The notes under the pieces: generated by a model
Told to the model about the DNA's origin: nothing
What the model saw: only the letters and a program-made list of their open reading frames with translations
Databases searched by the model: none
Shown: positions 18,751-28,955 of the stretch, one piece after another
Layout: each line of letters starts with the position of its first letter
Position numbering within the stretch: position 1 is the first letter of the stretch
DNA from: Xenorhabdus miraniensis
GTDB lineage: Bacteria; Pseudomonadota; Gammaproteobacteria; Enterobacterales; Enterobacteriaceae
DNA: 64,000 nucleotides
Assembly (NCBI RefSeq): GCF_002632615.1
Contig: NZ_NITZ01000003.1
Coordinates: 306,532-370,531 of the forward strand
Reading direction: 5' to 3'
Position numbers and translations under genes: made by a program

Positions 18751-20856
18751 AGTGCATGGGACGTGTTGCAGACACAGATGCAACAACAAGGGCAGCGCTG
18801 CTTAGTGGTATTGAGTGGTAACCCTCAATGGAGTGAATGGATTGTTAGACAACTAAAAGAACAATTTCAAGGAGATTGGTTAACAGTTTCATCTTGTGGG
18901 CCTGATGCTATCGAGCCAACGAAAGCGGTTAGTTTACTTGGACGTGAATTTTTGCATGGCGTTTTTGATGCAACGAATGGTTTTAACGCTGAAGCATTGG
19001 CAATATTGGCAGGCACGTTAAAAGCAGGCAGTTGGCTGGTGATGCGTGTACCCGTTTGGTCACAATGGGCAGAATGGCCTGATACAGACAGTATTCGCTG
19101 GAATGAATCGGCGGGAGTCATCCCGACACCTAATTTTATCCGGCATATCCAGCGGCAGCTCCTCTCCTGTCCTGACGTATTACTCTGGCAACAAGATACT
19201 CCCCTTCAATTACAACCATTGCGTCAGACTGGCTTGTGGCAGATGCCTGATGGAAATCCAACGGTTAGTCAGCAAATGCTTCTTGAAGAATTGTTGCAGT
19301 CATCAGGCGGAGTTTGGGTAATCACTGCCCCACGCGGACGAGGAAAGTCTGCTCTGGCCGGAATGTTGGTACGGCATTGGCAAGGTACGTGTTGGCTGTG
19401 TGCACCCGCAAAAATCACAACAGAAGTCATTCGATGTTACTCCGGTATTTCAGAGCAAGAGATGCCATTCTGGGCGGTAGATAATTTATTGAAGTATTGT
19501 CGATTGAAAAAGGATGGACCGGGAAATAAAAATGACGCTGATTGGTTATTGATTGATGAAGCAGCGGCGATCCCAACACCACAATTGGCCGAATTGATCC
19601 GCCACTTTCCTCGAGTGTTGTTAACTTCAACGGTTCAGGGATATGAGGGAACCGGGCGTGGTTTTTTGTTAAAGCTCTGTGCTGCCCTGCCTGATTGCCA
19701 TGTTCGTGAATTGAAAACACCAATGCGCTGGGCTGAAAATGATCCGTTGGAATCCTGGTTGGATAGCGCGCTATTATTTAATGATAGATTACAGCTTAAT
19801 GAGCCACCAGCTCACTTTAATATTGAAAAAGATCTGCGCCTTTACCCTATTGAACAACCCATGTGGTTACAACAACCCGCATTATTGCGTCAATTCTATG
19901 GGTTATTGACCAGCGCACATTATCGCACATCGCCCCTTGATTTACGCCGATTGTTGGATGGCAATGGGATGACATTTTTGTCTGCCATGTCTGGTTTAGC
20001 AGTGAATGAACCCCGATTGGTTGGAGCAATGTGGTTGGTGAATGAAGGTGGTTTATCACAAATACTTGCACACGAAATATGGGCAGGAAGGCGTCGCCCG
20101 AGGGGAAATCTGGTCGCTCAATCCTTGGCAGCTCACGGCGGATTTCCACAAGCTGCGGTTATGCGATCACAGAGAATTAGCCGTATTGCCGTGCAAGCAC
20201 AATATCGCCGCCGTGGCATTGCACAACATTTGATAGCTCATCAGTGTCAGGAAGCGAGAAAACACAAATTGGATTTTCTTTCTGTCAGTTTTGGCTATAC
20301 CGTCGAGCTTTGGGCACTTTGGCAAAAATGTGGTTTTCGGCTGGTCAGAATGGGAACCCATCGGGAAGCGAGCAGTGGTTGTTATACAGCAATGGCGATC
20401 TTACCGTTGAGCGGGCAAGGTAAACGTTTTGCTCAATTGGCACAGCAACAATTATCTCGTGATGCCAGTGGATTGGCGTTGTTACTTGGCTTTGCCTTGC
20501 CGATTGAGCACGATAACGATGAACGGCTCAATGCCAGTGACTGGCAGGAGTTGGCTGGTTTTGCATTTGCTCATCGTTCCTTGTCCGCCTCTTATTTTGC
20601 ATTACAGAGATTATTGTTGACGAGTGATTTGGCTTTGCCCGGATTAAGAAAACATCTTCAGCAGCAGACAGATATTGAACAGTGTGCACACGATTTATCG
20701 TTAAGTGGACGCAAGGCGTTATTAAAACTTTGGCGGGAAGAGACGGCTCACGCTTTGGCAAGCATAGATGAAATGCTTGCCAATCAGTGGCGAGATTGGG
20801 TTATTTCTTGCGATTCTGTTGAGGCCAATCGTCCTCGTCATCCCATTGATCGTTAA
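18742..20856 (+). CDS. tmcA: tRNA(Met) cytidine acetyltransferase TmcA
   Basis: An enzyme of about 704 residues that makes N4-acetylcytidine at the wobble position of elongator tRNA-Met using acetyl-CoA and ATP. Visible are the helicase-like module with Walker [10 protein letters not shown] and Walker [11 protein letters not shown], the GNAT module with [17 protein letters not shown], and the C-terminal tRNA-binding region. The frame also contains an ATG at 18733. ATG 18742 gives an N-terminus nearer in length to E. coli TmcA, but no strong Shine-Dalgarno site decides between them, and both lie in a 16-bp tandem repeat. The 3' end overlaps the convergent ypfN gene by 56 bp. Confidence 0.93.
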   Translation: MLDSAWDVLQTQMQQQGQRCLVVLSGNPQWSEWIVRQLKEQFQGDWLTVSSCGPDAIEPTKAVSLLGREFLHGVFDATNGFNAEALAILAGTLKAGSWLVMRVPVWSQWAEWPDTDSIRWNESAGVIPTPNFIRHIQRQLLSCPDVLLWQQDTPLQLQPLRQTGLWQMPDGNPTVSQQMLLEELLQSSGGVWVITAPRGRGKSALAGMLVRHWQGTCWLCAPAKITTEVIRCYSGISEQEMPFWAVDNLLKYCRLKKDGPGNKNDADWLLIDEAAAIPTPQLAELIRHFPRVLLTSTVQGYEGTGRGFLLKLCAALPDCHVRELKTPMRWAENDPLESWLDSALLFNDRLQLNEPPAHFNIEKDLRLYPIEQPMWLQQPALLRQFYGLLTSAHYRTSPLDLRRLLDGNGMTFLSAMSGLAVNEPRLVGAMWLVNEGGLSQILAHEIWAGRRRPRGNLVAQSLAAHGGFPQAAVMRSQRISRIAVQAQYRRRGIAQHLIAHQCQEARKHKLDFLSVSFGYTVELWALWQKCGFRLVRMGTHREASSGCYTAMAILPLSGQGKRFAQLAQQQLSRDASGLALLLGFALPIEHDNDERLNASDWQELAGFAFAHRSLSASYFALQRLLLTSDLALPGLRKHLQQQTDIEQCAHDLSLSGRKALLKLWREETAHALASIDEMLANQWRDWVISCDSVEANRPRHPIDR

Positions 20857-20995
20857 AATCCCGATGGGGCGGTAATTTTGGCTTGTTATCTAAAAAATAT
20901 TTTTGGTCGACACGCCTCAGCGCTTTTACCGCATTAATGATAATGCCAGCGAGCACTAACAGAATAACCCACCAATAATCTATCAGCCAATACAT
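20801..20995 (-). CDS. ypfN: UPF0370 single-pass membrane protein YpfN
   Basis: A 64-residue protein with one N-terminal membrane helix ([17 protein letters not shown]) and a charged tail containing [20 protein letters not shown], almost identical in pattern to E. coli YpfN. The start at 20995 is fixed by GGGAGGA 6-10 nt upstream; the open frame beyond it to 21031 runs into a terminator hairpin. The function is unknown. Confidence 0.9.
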   Translation of the reverse strand: MYWLIDYWWVILLVLAGIIINAVKALRRVDQKYFLDNKPKLPPHRDFNDQWDDEDDWPQQNRKK

Positions 20996-21016
20996 TGTAT
21001 TTCCTCCCAAGATATT

Positions 21017-21040
21017 AAGAGCCTCCTCCATAAGGCTCTT
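21017..21040. terminator. Hairpin between the M15 peptidase gene and ypfN
   Basis: Arms AAGAGCCT (21017-21024) and AGGCTCTT (21033-21040) with an 8-nt loop. This is a plausible terminator or attenuator for the leftward dapE operon; the ypfN Shine-Dalgarno site lies just beyond it. Confidence 0.6.
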
Positions 21041-21061
21041 GGAGCCTGATTGGTTATTTTT

Positions 21062-21730
21062 CTAATCCGCTATTTTGATATATTTTTCAAATAAATAAGA
21101 CAGATTGGTTCTTAACCAGTCGATGCCGGCAATGTCACGACCTTGCCAAGCGTTCAGTAGCACGTTCCCATCGAACAATTGTTCAGCCTCATGGGATATA
21201 GGCCAATAACTGATATGCCATGGCTCATAAGCTACGCCAGCATCATGGCGAATATACGGGCGATAGAAATCATAATGCGACATGTTTTCTGTCAGCCAAT
21301 GAGTCAATGGCTCAAAGTAGCCTCCGTCTTCATATTCCCAGGGTTCCAGCAATAATTTTTTACCTTGCGGCAGCAGGAACGGATCATACACATCCAGTTC
21401 GGTGCCCCAATGATGACGGCTCGCTCCCGGCAAAGCTGACCAACGGAGAATGGCTTCACAAAGCTCACCTTCGCTCATCTCTGAAATGTTAAGAGGTTGG
21501 CTATGATCATCTAATACCGGACGTTGACCGCGAAATTTTTCATTCCAGATGGTTTGCTGACGTGTGAAATCACGGAATGAACTGGCAGGTTGTAGCTTAA
21601 ATCCTGCCTTAACTGCATCTTTCTGCATGGCAAGAAATGCTTTGGTGGCATTGAACTGCAAACGGTGATTGCCAGCAAGGGTTACCAAATGATCTGTGGA
21701 CAAGCCAGTCAACATTTCAGGTGTCATCAT
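21062..21730 (-). CDS. M15-family (VanY-type) D-alanyl-D-alanine carboxypeptidase
   Basis: A 222-residue peptidase. The zinc site is seen in [13 protein letters not shown] (HxxxxxxD) and EPWHISYWP (the third ligand histidine), with SSFRDFTRQ as the conserved substrate-side arginine region. Members cleave D-Ala from peptidoglycan stems or free peptides. No signal peptide is visible, so it may act in the cytoplasm or be exported by another route. The start is placed at 21730, where ATGA overlaps the dapE stop and GGAG lies 11 nt upstream, giving a dapE-coupled gene. The same neighbour is found beside dapE in some Yersinia-like relatives, from memory. Confidence 0.85.
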   Translation of the reverse strand: MMTPEMLTGLSTDHLVTLAGNHRLQFNATKAFLAMQKDAVKAGFKLQPASSFRDFTRQQTIWNEKFRGQRPVLDDHSQPLNISEMSEGELCEAILRWSALPGASRHHWGTELDVYDPFLLPQGKKLLLEPWEYEDGGYFEPLTHWLTENMSHYDFYRPYIRHDAGVAYEPWHISYWPISHEAEQLFDGNVLLNAWQGRDIAGIDWLRTNLSYLFEKYIKIAD

Positions 21731-22854
21731 TTGATTAATTTCTCCATGATACGTTGATAAATCAGGCTTAACTCCTGTAAATCCGTCACCTTGACGCATT
21801 CATTCGTTTTATGAATAGTCGCATTAATGGGCCCCAGCTCCACAACCTGAGCGCCCATTTTGGCAATAAAACGCCCATCGGATGTACCGCCACTCGTTGA
21901 TAGCTCCGGTTTATATCCGCAATAATGAGCAACCGATTCAACTGCCGCATCAACGAGGACACCTTTACTGGTCAGGAAAGGCTGGCCCGATAACCACCAT
22001 TCAAGTTCGTATTTCAGATTATGCCTTTTCAGCATATCTTCTACTTGTTGGCGGATTGCAACGTCTGTTAATTCGGTACTGAAACGGAAATTGAATTGAA
22101 CCCACAGTTTGCCCGGAATAACGTTATTGCTACCGGTTCCTGCCTGAATATTAGCGACTTGCATGCTTGTGGCAGGGAAAAACTCATTTCCGTTATCCCA
22201 CCTTGTATTAACCAGTTCTTGTAAAAAGGGTTGTGAACGATGAATAGGGTTATCAGCCAATTGAGGATAGGCGACATGGCCTTGAGTACCCAAAATAGTC
22301 AGGTTGGCAGTTAACGAGCCTCTCCGTCCATTCTTGATCATATCTCCCAGACGTTGCTGGCTGGAAGGTTCTCCTATCAGGCAGTAATCCAGGCGCTCAT
22401 GGCGGGACATTAATGCTTCAACGACTTTGACGGTACCATTTATTGCTTTGGCTTCTTCATCAGAGGTGATTAGAAAAGCAAGGCGGCCTTTATGGGCAGG
22501 ATACTCCTCGACGAAACGTTCAGCAGCCACAACCATAGCAGCCAGAGAACCTTTCATATCTGCGGCACCACGGCCATAAAGCATCCCATCGCGGATAGCA
22601 GGTTCAAAAGGAGGTGTTTGCCATTGTGATGTATCACCAGCAGGAACAACATCGGTATGTCCAGCAAAGGCAAAAGTTTCTCCCGTTCCACGATAAGCCC
22701 AGAAATTCAAAGTATCACCAAAAGGCATTCGCTCTATCGTAAAACCGATGTTTTGCAGACGCTGAATGAGAAGCTCCTGACAGCCTTGATCATCAGGACT
22801 GACGGAAGGGCGCTGAATTAACTGCTGAGCAAGATCAATTACTGGACAACTCAT
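21727..22854 (-). CDS. dapE: Succinyl-diaminopimelate desuccinylase DapE
   Basis: A 375-residue di-zinc M20 hydrolase that releases succinate from N-succinyl-LL-diaminopimelate in the lysine/peptidoglycan pathway. Metal and catalytic motifs are present: [31 protein letters not shown], and the C-terminal [14 protein letters not shown]. Length equals E. coli DapE. The start has AAGGATCTC upstream, 14 bp after the yffB stop, so yffB-dapE-M15 peptidase form one operon. Confidence 0.97.
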   Translation of the reverse strand: MSCPVIDLAQQLIQRPSVSPDDQGCQELLIQRLQNIGFTIERMPFGDTLNFWAYRGTGETFAFAGHTDVVPAGDTSQWQTPPFEPAIRDGMLYGRGAADMKGSLAAMVVAAERFVEEYPAHKGRLAFLITSDEEAKAINGTVKVVEALMSRHERLDYCLIGEPSSQQRLGDMIKNGRRGSLTANLTILGTQGHVAYPQLADNPIHRSQPFLQELVNTRWDNGNEFFPATSMQVANIQAGTGSNNVIPGKLWVQFNFRFSTELTDVAIRQQVEDMLKRHNLKYELEWWLSGQPFLTSKGVLVDAAVESVAHYCGYKPELSTSGGTSDGRFIAKMGAQVVELGPINATIHKTNECVKVTDLQELSLIYQRIMEKLIK

Positions 22855-22868
22855 GATGAGATCCTTAT

Positions 22869-23264
22869 CTAGTCATGCGAGAAAAATTGTTGATACTGTT
22901 CGGCCTTGAAACCGATTAAACACTTTTCTATTGTTGAAGCTGCCGTTTTTGAGATCAAGAGAGGCCGTTTTATGATTGCGGGTTGTTCTAGCATGAGTGC
23001 TTGAGCAGCCTCTGTATTATTAATGGCAGCTTTTTGCTCATCAGACAACTTTCGCCAAGTTGTACCACGAGTATTCAGCAAAGGCTCCCAGCCGACTTGT
23101 TCAATAAATGCCTGGAGTAGCTCAGGAGATAAACCATCAACGCGATAGTCATGAAATTGATAGGGGATCTCTTGGTCTTCTAGCCAGCGACGCGCTTTTT
23201 TTATGGTATCGCAGTTTTTGATACCGTAGAGAGTGAATGCTTTATGAGAAGTGGTATCCGACAT
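22869..23264 (-). CDS. yffB: ArsC/Spx-family reductase-like protein YffB
   Basis: A 131-residue thioredoxin-fold protein with [17 protein letters not shown], where a single cysteine follows KN, and RPLLI as in the ArsC/Spx superfamily. YffB homologues are glutathione-dependent thiol proteins of uncertain substrate, always next to dapE. The start at 23264 has AAGGATC upstream; the longer open frame to 23345 adds residues not typical of the family. Confidence 0.9.
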   Translation of the reverse strand: MSDTTSHKAFTLYGIKNCDTIKKARRWLEDQEIPYQFHDYRVDGLSPELLQAFIEQVGWEPLLNTRGTTWRKLSDEQKAAINNTEAAQALMLEQPAIIKRPLLISKTAASTIEKCLIGFKAEQYQQFFSHD

Positions 23265-23504
23265 GATGAGATCCTTGGTTTTGTTTAACGTAGCCGACAT
23301 AATGCGGGAAATTTGGGATTTTATCCAGACAGAGATAAGGCCCAATTGAAATAGTAAACCAAATAAATAATACCTGTGTTTATTATGTTGGAAATTAATT
23401 CACTTTTAAATTAATTTGCTTTTCTTGATAACTCACAATTTCCCTGCTGACAAAACTTAGGGAAATTGTGTTTTATAATGGAGAGGTGGAGAAAGAATCC
23501 AATG

Positions 23505-24140
23505 TTAGATGAACTCTGTTTTCCTATGTTTTAGATAAATGATAGTGGCTTCGAGACGGGAGCGGGATTTAAGTTTTTTCAATAGGTTACGGGTATGTAC
23601 TTTCACTGTCTCTTCTGAAATAAAAAGGAAGTCAGCAATTTCTTTATTTGTCATTCCTTCTGAAATTTCTTTTAAGACATCTAACTCACGCTTGGTTAAT
23701 TTTGATAATGGGTCGACATAAAGATGGCGGGTAGATAAATATTGATAAACTTTTTCACTGAACACCGCATGACCATCGGCGGCTTTTTTTATGTTGTTCA
23801 ACAGAGGAACAAGCTCAGTGCCTTTTAATAAATAGCCATTTGCACCGGCATCAACCGCATCATAAATATCACCACGATGATCAGAATCGGAAAGTACCAA
23901 AATATACGAATCAAGGCCTTTGCGACGAAGGGATTTAATCGTATCAACCCCTGAAAGGCCGTGAATTTTCAGATCCATCAAAATAATGTCTGGTTTTATC
24001 TGACAAGCGATATTAATCGCATCTTCACCATTGTCAGTTTCAGCCGTTACGATGAGTTCCCGCTCTAATTCAATCAACCCTTTTAAGCCGTGACGGATGA
24101 TAGGATGATCATCAACTATCATGACCGAATGATTGTGCAT
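23505..24140 (-). CDS. narP: NarL/FixJ-family response regulator, NarP
   Basis: A 211-residue response regulator. The receiver domain has the acidic pair in VDDH, the phosphoacceptor aspartate in ILMDLKI and the lysine in YLLKG. The C-terminal LuxR-type helix-turn-helix reads LTKRELDVLKEISEGMTNKE, then FISEETVKVHTRNLLKKL. Length and sequence fit NarP, which controls nitrate/nitrite respiration genes and is phosphorylated by NarQ. No sensor kinase gene is adjacent, as is normal for narP. Confidence 0.88.
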   Translation of the reverse strand: MHNHSVMIVDDHPIIRHGLKGLIELERELIVTAETDNGEDAINIACQIKPDIILMDLKIHGLSGVDTIKSLRRKGLDSYILVLSDSDHRGDIYDAVDAGANGYLLKGTELVPLLNNIKKAADGHAVFSEKVYQYLSTRHLYVDPLSKLTKRELDVLKEISEGMTNKEIADFLFISEETVKVHTRNLLKKLKSRSRLEATIIYLKHRKTEFI

Positions 24141-24685
24141 GTTCTTTCTCCCATATAGAAATGCAGATTATTATGTTTAATAAAACATAAAAGACAGAGT
24201 TCTGCTTTATGTTAAATTGCTGTGTGATTCTTATGGAGTATATTGAATCATCTTTAATGAGATTCTGAAAATATATCCTGATATAAAATTAGAAATATCG
24301 CAAACAGGTTTAACCATTCAGGTGAAATAAGATTCACTTTCATAAGAAATGCGTTTCCTTAATTGCTAATAATTTTCCAAATAAATTTGGGCTAATATTT
24401 TATAGATTATTTTTTGTTTTTGTAAACTTATTTTAAATGCTGACTTTAAAATACTTCTTTAATTAATTTATCAGTCCGTTAATTGAAGATAAAATACCTC
24501 TCTATAGGTATCTCTAGGATAATGTCTATATAATGCTGGTTAACATAAAATCATTATTAGCCTGCTTTTTGATCTTTGGTTTTTGGGCAAGAATAAAATA
24601 ATGCTGCTGACATCATGATTTAACTTTCCGTAACTATTATACTGAGCAGATTTTCACTTCGATATGACGCGTAAAGGATCTGATG
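24141..24685. other. narP-maeB intergenic region
   Basis: About 545 bases, strongly AT-rich, between divergent genes. No open frame, hairpin terminator or RNA gene stands out. It must hold both promoters, but I cannot place them with confidence. Confidence 0.5.
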
Positions 24686-26965
24686 ATGGACGAAAAACTA
24701 AAACAAAGTGCGCTTGATTTTCACGAGTTTCCACAGCCGGGAAAAATCACGGTTACTCCGACTAAGCCACTGACAACTCAACGTGATTTGGCGCTGGCAT
24801 ACTCGCCGGGTGTTGCGGCTCCTTGCCTTGAAATAGCAGCAGATCCTTTGGCGGCTTACAAATATACTGCTCGTGGTAATCTTGTTGCGGTTATCTCCAA
24901 TGGGAGTGCTGTCTTAGGGTTGGGTAATATCGGTGCATTAGCCGGTAAACCTGTTATGGAAGGTAAGGGCGTTCTGTTCAAGAAATTCTCTGGCATTGAT
25001 GTTTTTGACATCGAAGTTGATGAGTCCAACCCTGATAAATTGATTGATATCATTGCGGCTCTGGAACCGACTTTCGGTGGCATTAACCTTGAAGATATTA
25101 AAGCGCCGGAGTGCTTCTATATTGAGCAAAAACTCCGTGAGCGAATGAACATTCCTGTATTCCACGATGATCAACACGGAACGGCAATTATCTGTACCGC
25201 AGCGGTATTGAATGGCTTGCGGGTGGTTAGCAAAGATATTAGCAATGTGCGCATGGTGGTATCGGGTGCTGGCGCTGCCTCGATTGCCTGCATGAACTTG
25301 CTGGTGGCTTTGGGATTGAAACGTGAAAATATTGTCGTTTGTGACTCGAAAGGGGTTATCTATCGTGGTCGCGAAGAGAATATGGAAAAAACCAAAGCAG
25401 ACTATGCTATTGAGGATAATGGCAGCCGTACATTGGCAGATGTGATCCCTAATGCTGATATTTTCCTCGGCTGCTCTGGGCCGGGTGTATTGACACAAGA
25501 CATGGTAAAAACCATGGCGAAAGATCCGCTTATTATGGCATTAGCCAACCCGGAGCCGGAAATTCTGCCACCACTGGCAAAAGCTGTTCGCCCTGACGCC
25601 ATTATCTGTACTGGCCGCTCTGATTTCCCTAATCAGGTGAACAACGTTCTTTGCTTCCCCTTTATTTTCCGTGGCGCATTGGATGTTGGGGCGACAACCA
25701 TCAATGAAGAAATGAAACTCGCCTGTGTCCGCGCTATTGCAGATTTGGCACTGGCGGAACAAAGTCAGGAAGTGGCTTCTGCCTATGGTGATCAAGACCT
25801 GTTCTTTGGCCCTGATTACATTATTCCAAAACCCTTTGATCCTCGCCTGATTGTAAAAATTGCTCCGGCAGTGGCGAAAGCAGCGATGGAATCTGGTGTT
25901 GCAACACGGCCTATTACCGATTTCGGGGCATATATTGAGAAACTCAATGAGTTTGTCTATAAAACCAACTTATTCATGAAGCCAATTTTCTCTCAAGCTA
26001 AAAAAGAGAAAAAACGCATTGTACTGGCAGAAGGGGAAGATATCCGCGTATTACATGCCACACAAGAACTGGTTTCTCTTGGGTTGGCGTTCCCTATTCT
26101 GATTGGCCGCCCTAGCGTTATTGAAATGCGGATTAAAAAACAAGGTCTGCATATCGAAGCCGGGAAAGATTTCGAAGTCGTGAACAACGAGAATGACCCG
26201 CGTTTCAAAGAATACTGGCAAGAATATTACCAGATGATGAAACGTCGTGGCGTGTCTCAGGAGCAGGCCCGTCGCGCAGTGATTGGTGATCCAACCTTGA
26301 TCGGTGCAATCATGGTGCATCGTGGCGAAGCCGATGGCCTGATTTGCGGTACTGTGGGCAGCTACAGCGAGCATTATCGAGTGGTGAAAGATGTCTTTGG
26401 CTTCCGTCAGGGAGTACATACCGCAGGCGCCATGAATGCCCTGATGTTGCCAACGGGGAATACGTTTATTGCCGATACTTATGTCAATGAAGATCCAAGC
26501 CCGGAAGAACTGGCAGAAATCACATTGATGGCGGCTGAAACCATCCGTCGTTTCGGTATTGAACCTAAAGTAGCGCTATTGTCACGCTCAAGTTTTGGTT
26601 CTGCTGATTGTGATTCTGCGCGAAAAATGCGTAAGACACTGGAATTGGTTCAGCAAATAGCCCCATCCCTTGAAATTGATGGTGAAATGCACGGCGATGC
26701 TGCACTGATGGAAAGTATTCGCCGCGATATCATGCCGGACAGCCCGCTGAAAGGTTCTGCGAATTTGTTGATCATGCCAAATATGGAAGCTGCCCGTATC
26801 AGCTATAACTTACTGCGTGTCACTGGCTCGGATGGGGTAACTGTAGGCCCGGTCCTGATGGGAGTAGCAAAACCTATCCATATTTTGACACCGATTGCTT
26901 CCGTGCGTCGTATCGTGAATATGGTGGCATTGGCGGCGGTTGAAGCGCAAACCAATCCTCTCTAA
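24686..26965 (+). CDS. maeB: NADP-dependent malic enzyme MaeB
   Basis: A two-domain protein of about 759 residues that converts malate to pyruvate and CO2 with NADP. The N-terminal malic-enzyme domain (about 1-430) shows [12 protein letters not shown], the [12 protein letters not shown] motif and the Rossmann loop [14 protein letters not shown]. The C-terminal half resembles phosphotransacetylase (about 440-759) and is regulatory, responding to acetyl-CoA. Two adjacent ATGs exist; 24686 is preferred because AAAGGA is 7 nt away. The sequence is nearly collinear with E. coli MaeB and shows nothing unusual. Confidence 0.97.
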   Translation: MDEKLKQSALDFHEFPQPGKITVTPTKPLTTQRDLALAYSPGVAAPCLEIAADPLAAYKYTARGNLVAVISNGSAVLGLGNIGALAGKPVMEGKGVLFKKFSGIDVFDIEVDESNPDKLIDIIAALEPTFGGINLEDIKAPECFYIEQKLRERMNIPVFHDDQHGTAIICTAAVLNGLRVVSKDISNVRMVVSGAGAASIACMNLLVALGLKRENIVVCDSKGVIYRGREENMEKTKADYAIEDNGSRTLADVIPNADIFLGCSGPGVLTQDMVKTMAKDPLIMALANPEPEILPPLAKAVRPDAIICTGRSDFPNQVNNVLCFPFIFRGALDVGATTINEEMKLACVRAIADLALAEQSQEVASAYGDQDLFFGPDYIIPKPFDPRLIVKIAPAVAKAAMESGVATRPITDFGAYIEKLNEFVYKTNLFMKPIFSQAKKEKKRIVLAEGEDIRVLHATQELVSLGLAFPILIGRPSVIEMRIKKQGLHIEAGKDFEVVNNENDPRFKEYWQEYYQMMKRRGVSQEQARRAVIGDPTLIGAIMVHRGEADGLICGTVGSYSEHYRVVKDVFGFRQGVHTAGAMNALMLPTGNTFIADTYVNEDPSPEELAEITLMAAETIRRFGIEPKVALLSRSSFGSADCDSARKMRKTLELVQQIAPSLEIDGEMHGDAALMESIRRDIMPDSPLKGSANLLIMPNMEAARISYNLLRVTGSDGVTVGPVLMGVAKPIHILTPIASVRRIVNMVALAAVEAQTNPL

Positions 26966-27021
26966 AAAATAGCCATTCATTGTTCTGGTCTGTTCATAAG
27001 GCCGGAACAAAATAGAGAGTG

Positions 27022-27056
27022 ACCCTGTTAAGTCTATGCTTAACAGGGTGTTTTTA
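27022..27056 (+). terminator. Strong terminator after maeB
   Basis: A perfect 11-bp stem (27022-27032 with 27039-27049, ACCCTGTTAAG arm), a 6-nt loop, then GTTTTTATTT. Confidence 0.9.
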
Positions 27057-27059
27057 TTT

Positions 27060-27078
27060 GTAAATAATTCTCATTATC
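27060..27078. promoter_or_regulatory. Fur-box-like site upstream of chaN
   Basis: Nineteen bases ending in TCTCATTATC match the Fur consensus at 14 of 19 positions by my count, about 40 bp before the chaN-like start codon. Confidence 0.65.
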
Positions 27079-27118
27079 TATAATATGCGGGCAATTTTTC
27101 TTTTGATAATGAATAAAT

Positions 27119-28021
27119 ATGAAAACATCTGCCTGCATAAAATCGACTTTTCTGGCCTGTTCGTTATTACTTGGTGGTTGTGCCATTGCGCCAAATAATG
27201 CTCAAAATACCCCTCAAACGGTACTTCAAGTTCTTCCTGATGAATTAATACAATCCGGGGCAGTACTTGATATGAAAACAGGGAAGGCTATAACCCCTGA
27301 TGACCTGCTTGAACAACTGGCGAGCTATCCTCGTGTTGTTGTTGGTGAAAAACATGACAATCCCTACCATCACCAGATCGAGTTATGGCTGGTGCAACAA
27401 CTTGGAAAAAAACGTCCTCACGGTTCCGTCTTACTGGAGATGATTGATCCAAGCCAGCAAGAAAAAGTCAATAAAGTTAAAAGTTGGTTACAAGGGAATC
27501 CGATTGTCAGGGGTGAGCGGGTCCAGACATTATTGGCATGGCATCAAGGTTGGCCATGGAAATGGTATGGTGATTTGGTGATGGAGTTAATGAGAGCACC
27601 TTACCCATTACTTGCGGCAAATCTGACGCGTAGTGAAATCGATCAGGCGTACAAAGATCACCGGGCCGGAGATAGAACTTCACTGGTTTCTGATGATGTT
27701 AAAAAACGCATTGAAGAAACCATCAAAAATTCCCATCGTGGAAATATCGATGAACAACATCTCTCTGCGATGAGCAAAATTCAACAAATGCGTGATCAGA
27801 GAATGGCAGAACAGTTGGCCAAGGCACCATCACCAGCGTTGTTATTTGCGGGCGGATATCACGCAGTAAAAGCAATGGGTGCTCCTCAGCATATGAAAAA
27901 AATAGCGCCAAATGAAAAAATGGCAGTGTTTGTGATTGCAGAACAAGGCGTTTCTTTGAACAACGATTATGCTGATTTTGTCTGGTTTACCCCAAAAGTG
28001 AGCGAAAAAGTAACCAAATAA
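27119..28021 (+). CDS. chaN: ChaN-family haem-binding lipoprotein
   Basis: A 300-residue lipoprotein with signal peptide and lipobox L-G-G-C (residues 18-21). The DUF399/ChaN domain covers the rest: VVVGEKHDNPYHHQIEL, SVLLEMID, LLAWHQGWPW, LLFAGGYHAVKAMG. ChaN of Campylobacter and PhuW of Pseudomonas bind haem and sit in haem-uptake loci. Here the gene precedes a TonB paralogue, a peptidase and a TonB-dependent receptor, and has a Fur-like site upstream, so a role in iron or haem acquisition at the outer membrane is well supported though not proven. Confidence 0.85.
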   Translation: MKTSACIKSTFLACSLLLGGCAIAPNNAQNTPQTVLQVLPDELIQSGAVLDMKTGKAITPDDLLEQLASYPRVVVGEKHDNPYHHQIELWLVQQLGKKRPHGSVLLEMIDPSQQEKVNKVKSWLQGNPIVRGERVQTLLAWHQGWPWKWYGDLVMELMRAPYPLLAANLTRSEIDQAYKDHRAGDRTSLVSDDVKKRIEETIKNSHRGNIDEQHLSAMSKIQQMRDQRMAEQLAKAPSPALLFAGGYHAVKAMGAPQHMKKIAPNEKMAVFVIAEQGVSLNNDYADFVWFTPKVSEKVTK

Positions 28022-28080
28022 TGTTAAGTATCACAAGGATGTGAATAACTAATAAATAAAAATAGTTTTCATTTATATAT

Positions 28081-28100
28081 TGAATTGATTATCATTCATC
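28081..28100. promoter_or_regulatory. Weak Fur-box-like site before the TonB paralogue
   Basis: GATTATCATT at 28087-28096 matches the right half of the Fur consensus closely, but only 11 of 19 positions match overall. Confidence 0.45.
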
Positions 28101-28133
28101 TCCATTTATTATTGACATAATGTGCTATGAGAG

Positions 28134-28937
28134 ATGTTGACGTATACCGCTTATCAAAATGCTCACACTGGTCACGTGACAAAATCCTTTCTCGCCGCGA
28201 TCACACTCCATGCTTTGTTGGTAGGCTGGCTCGTCTACAAACCAAAGGATGTTGATATAGAAGAGTTGTTGCCTCCACCTGCGGTGATGGTGGAACTATC
28301 AACACAGACAGAAGCAATACATAAAATACAAAACCAGCCGATTGGCATTGAACAGCAGCTATCTGTTACCAGTAAGCAGCAGGAAAGCAAGGTTGATGAA
28401 GTGAATTTGCCCAAGCTGGATGTTAACGAAAATGCTTTGCTTTTAGTCAACAAGCAAAAGAAAAAACAGAAAGAACAAGATACACCGAAAAAAACACAGC
28501 CTGTTAAGCGAGTGAAAGCCGAAGAACAGGAAAGTGAAAAGTCGCGCAGCACCGCAGCACCAACAACCAGTAATGCAACGGCGAATAATGTAACCATTCG
28601 TACAGCAGCATCCTATGAAAGTAATTCTAATGCCATTGCCGATGCCAGAGCAGTTTGGCAGGCAGAAGTGACCGGGCATTTGAACCGCTACAAAAAATAT
28701 CCAGAAGATGCCCAGCGAAGAAAGAGAACAGGGCGCCCAATGGTGAAATTTACTGTCAATCAGTTGGGAGCTTTGATTGACAGTGAGTTAACACGACGTT
28801 CAGGGACTAACTCTCTGGACAGAGAAGCAAGGATGGTATTGGAAAGGGCGCAGCCTTTACCTGCACCACCTGACGTTATTTTAACCAATGGCAGGGTTAC
28901 GGTTGAACTGCCAGTGGAGTTTTCTTTATCTCAATAA
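28134..28937 (+). CDS. TonB/HasB-like energy transducer
   Basis: A 267-residue protein with a single N-terminal membrane helix (about residues 19-37, FLAAITLHALLVGWLVY). A long charged periplasmic linker rich in Lys, Gln and Glu follows, and then a C-terminal TonB domain from about residue 170 (WQAEVTGHLNRYKKYP, GRPMVKFTVNQLG). TonB transmits proton-motive force from ExbBD to receptors; dedicated copies such as HasB serve one receptor. The receptor two genes downstream suggests such pairing. No exbB or exbD is present in this locus. The linker lacks the Pro-Lys/Glu-Pro repeats of canonical TonB, which favours a paralogue. Confidence 0.85.
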   Translation: MLTYTAYQNAHTGHVTKSFLAAITLHALLVGWLVYKPKDVDIEELLPPPAVMVELSTQTEAIHKIQNQPIGIEQQLSVTSKQQESKVDEVNLPKLDVNENALLLVNKQKKKQKEQDTPKKTQPVKRVKAEEQESEKSRSTAAPTTSNATANNVTIRTAASYESNSNAIADARAVWQAEVTGHLNRYKKYPEDAQRRKRTGRPMVKFTVNQLGALIDSELTRRSGTNSLDREARMVLERAQPLPAPPDVILTNGRVTVELPVEFSLSQ

Positions 28938-28955
28938 AAACGCAGGATTGATGGC

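Noticed and set aside
24141..24685. Possible small RNA in the narP-maeB gap.
   Set aside because: No terminator hairpin or conserved-looking structure could be seen on either strand.
28235..28597. Cys/Ser-rich 120-aa minus-strand frame.
   Set aside because: It is the antisense of the Lys/Gln-rich linker of the TonB paralogue; composition explains it.
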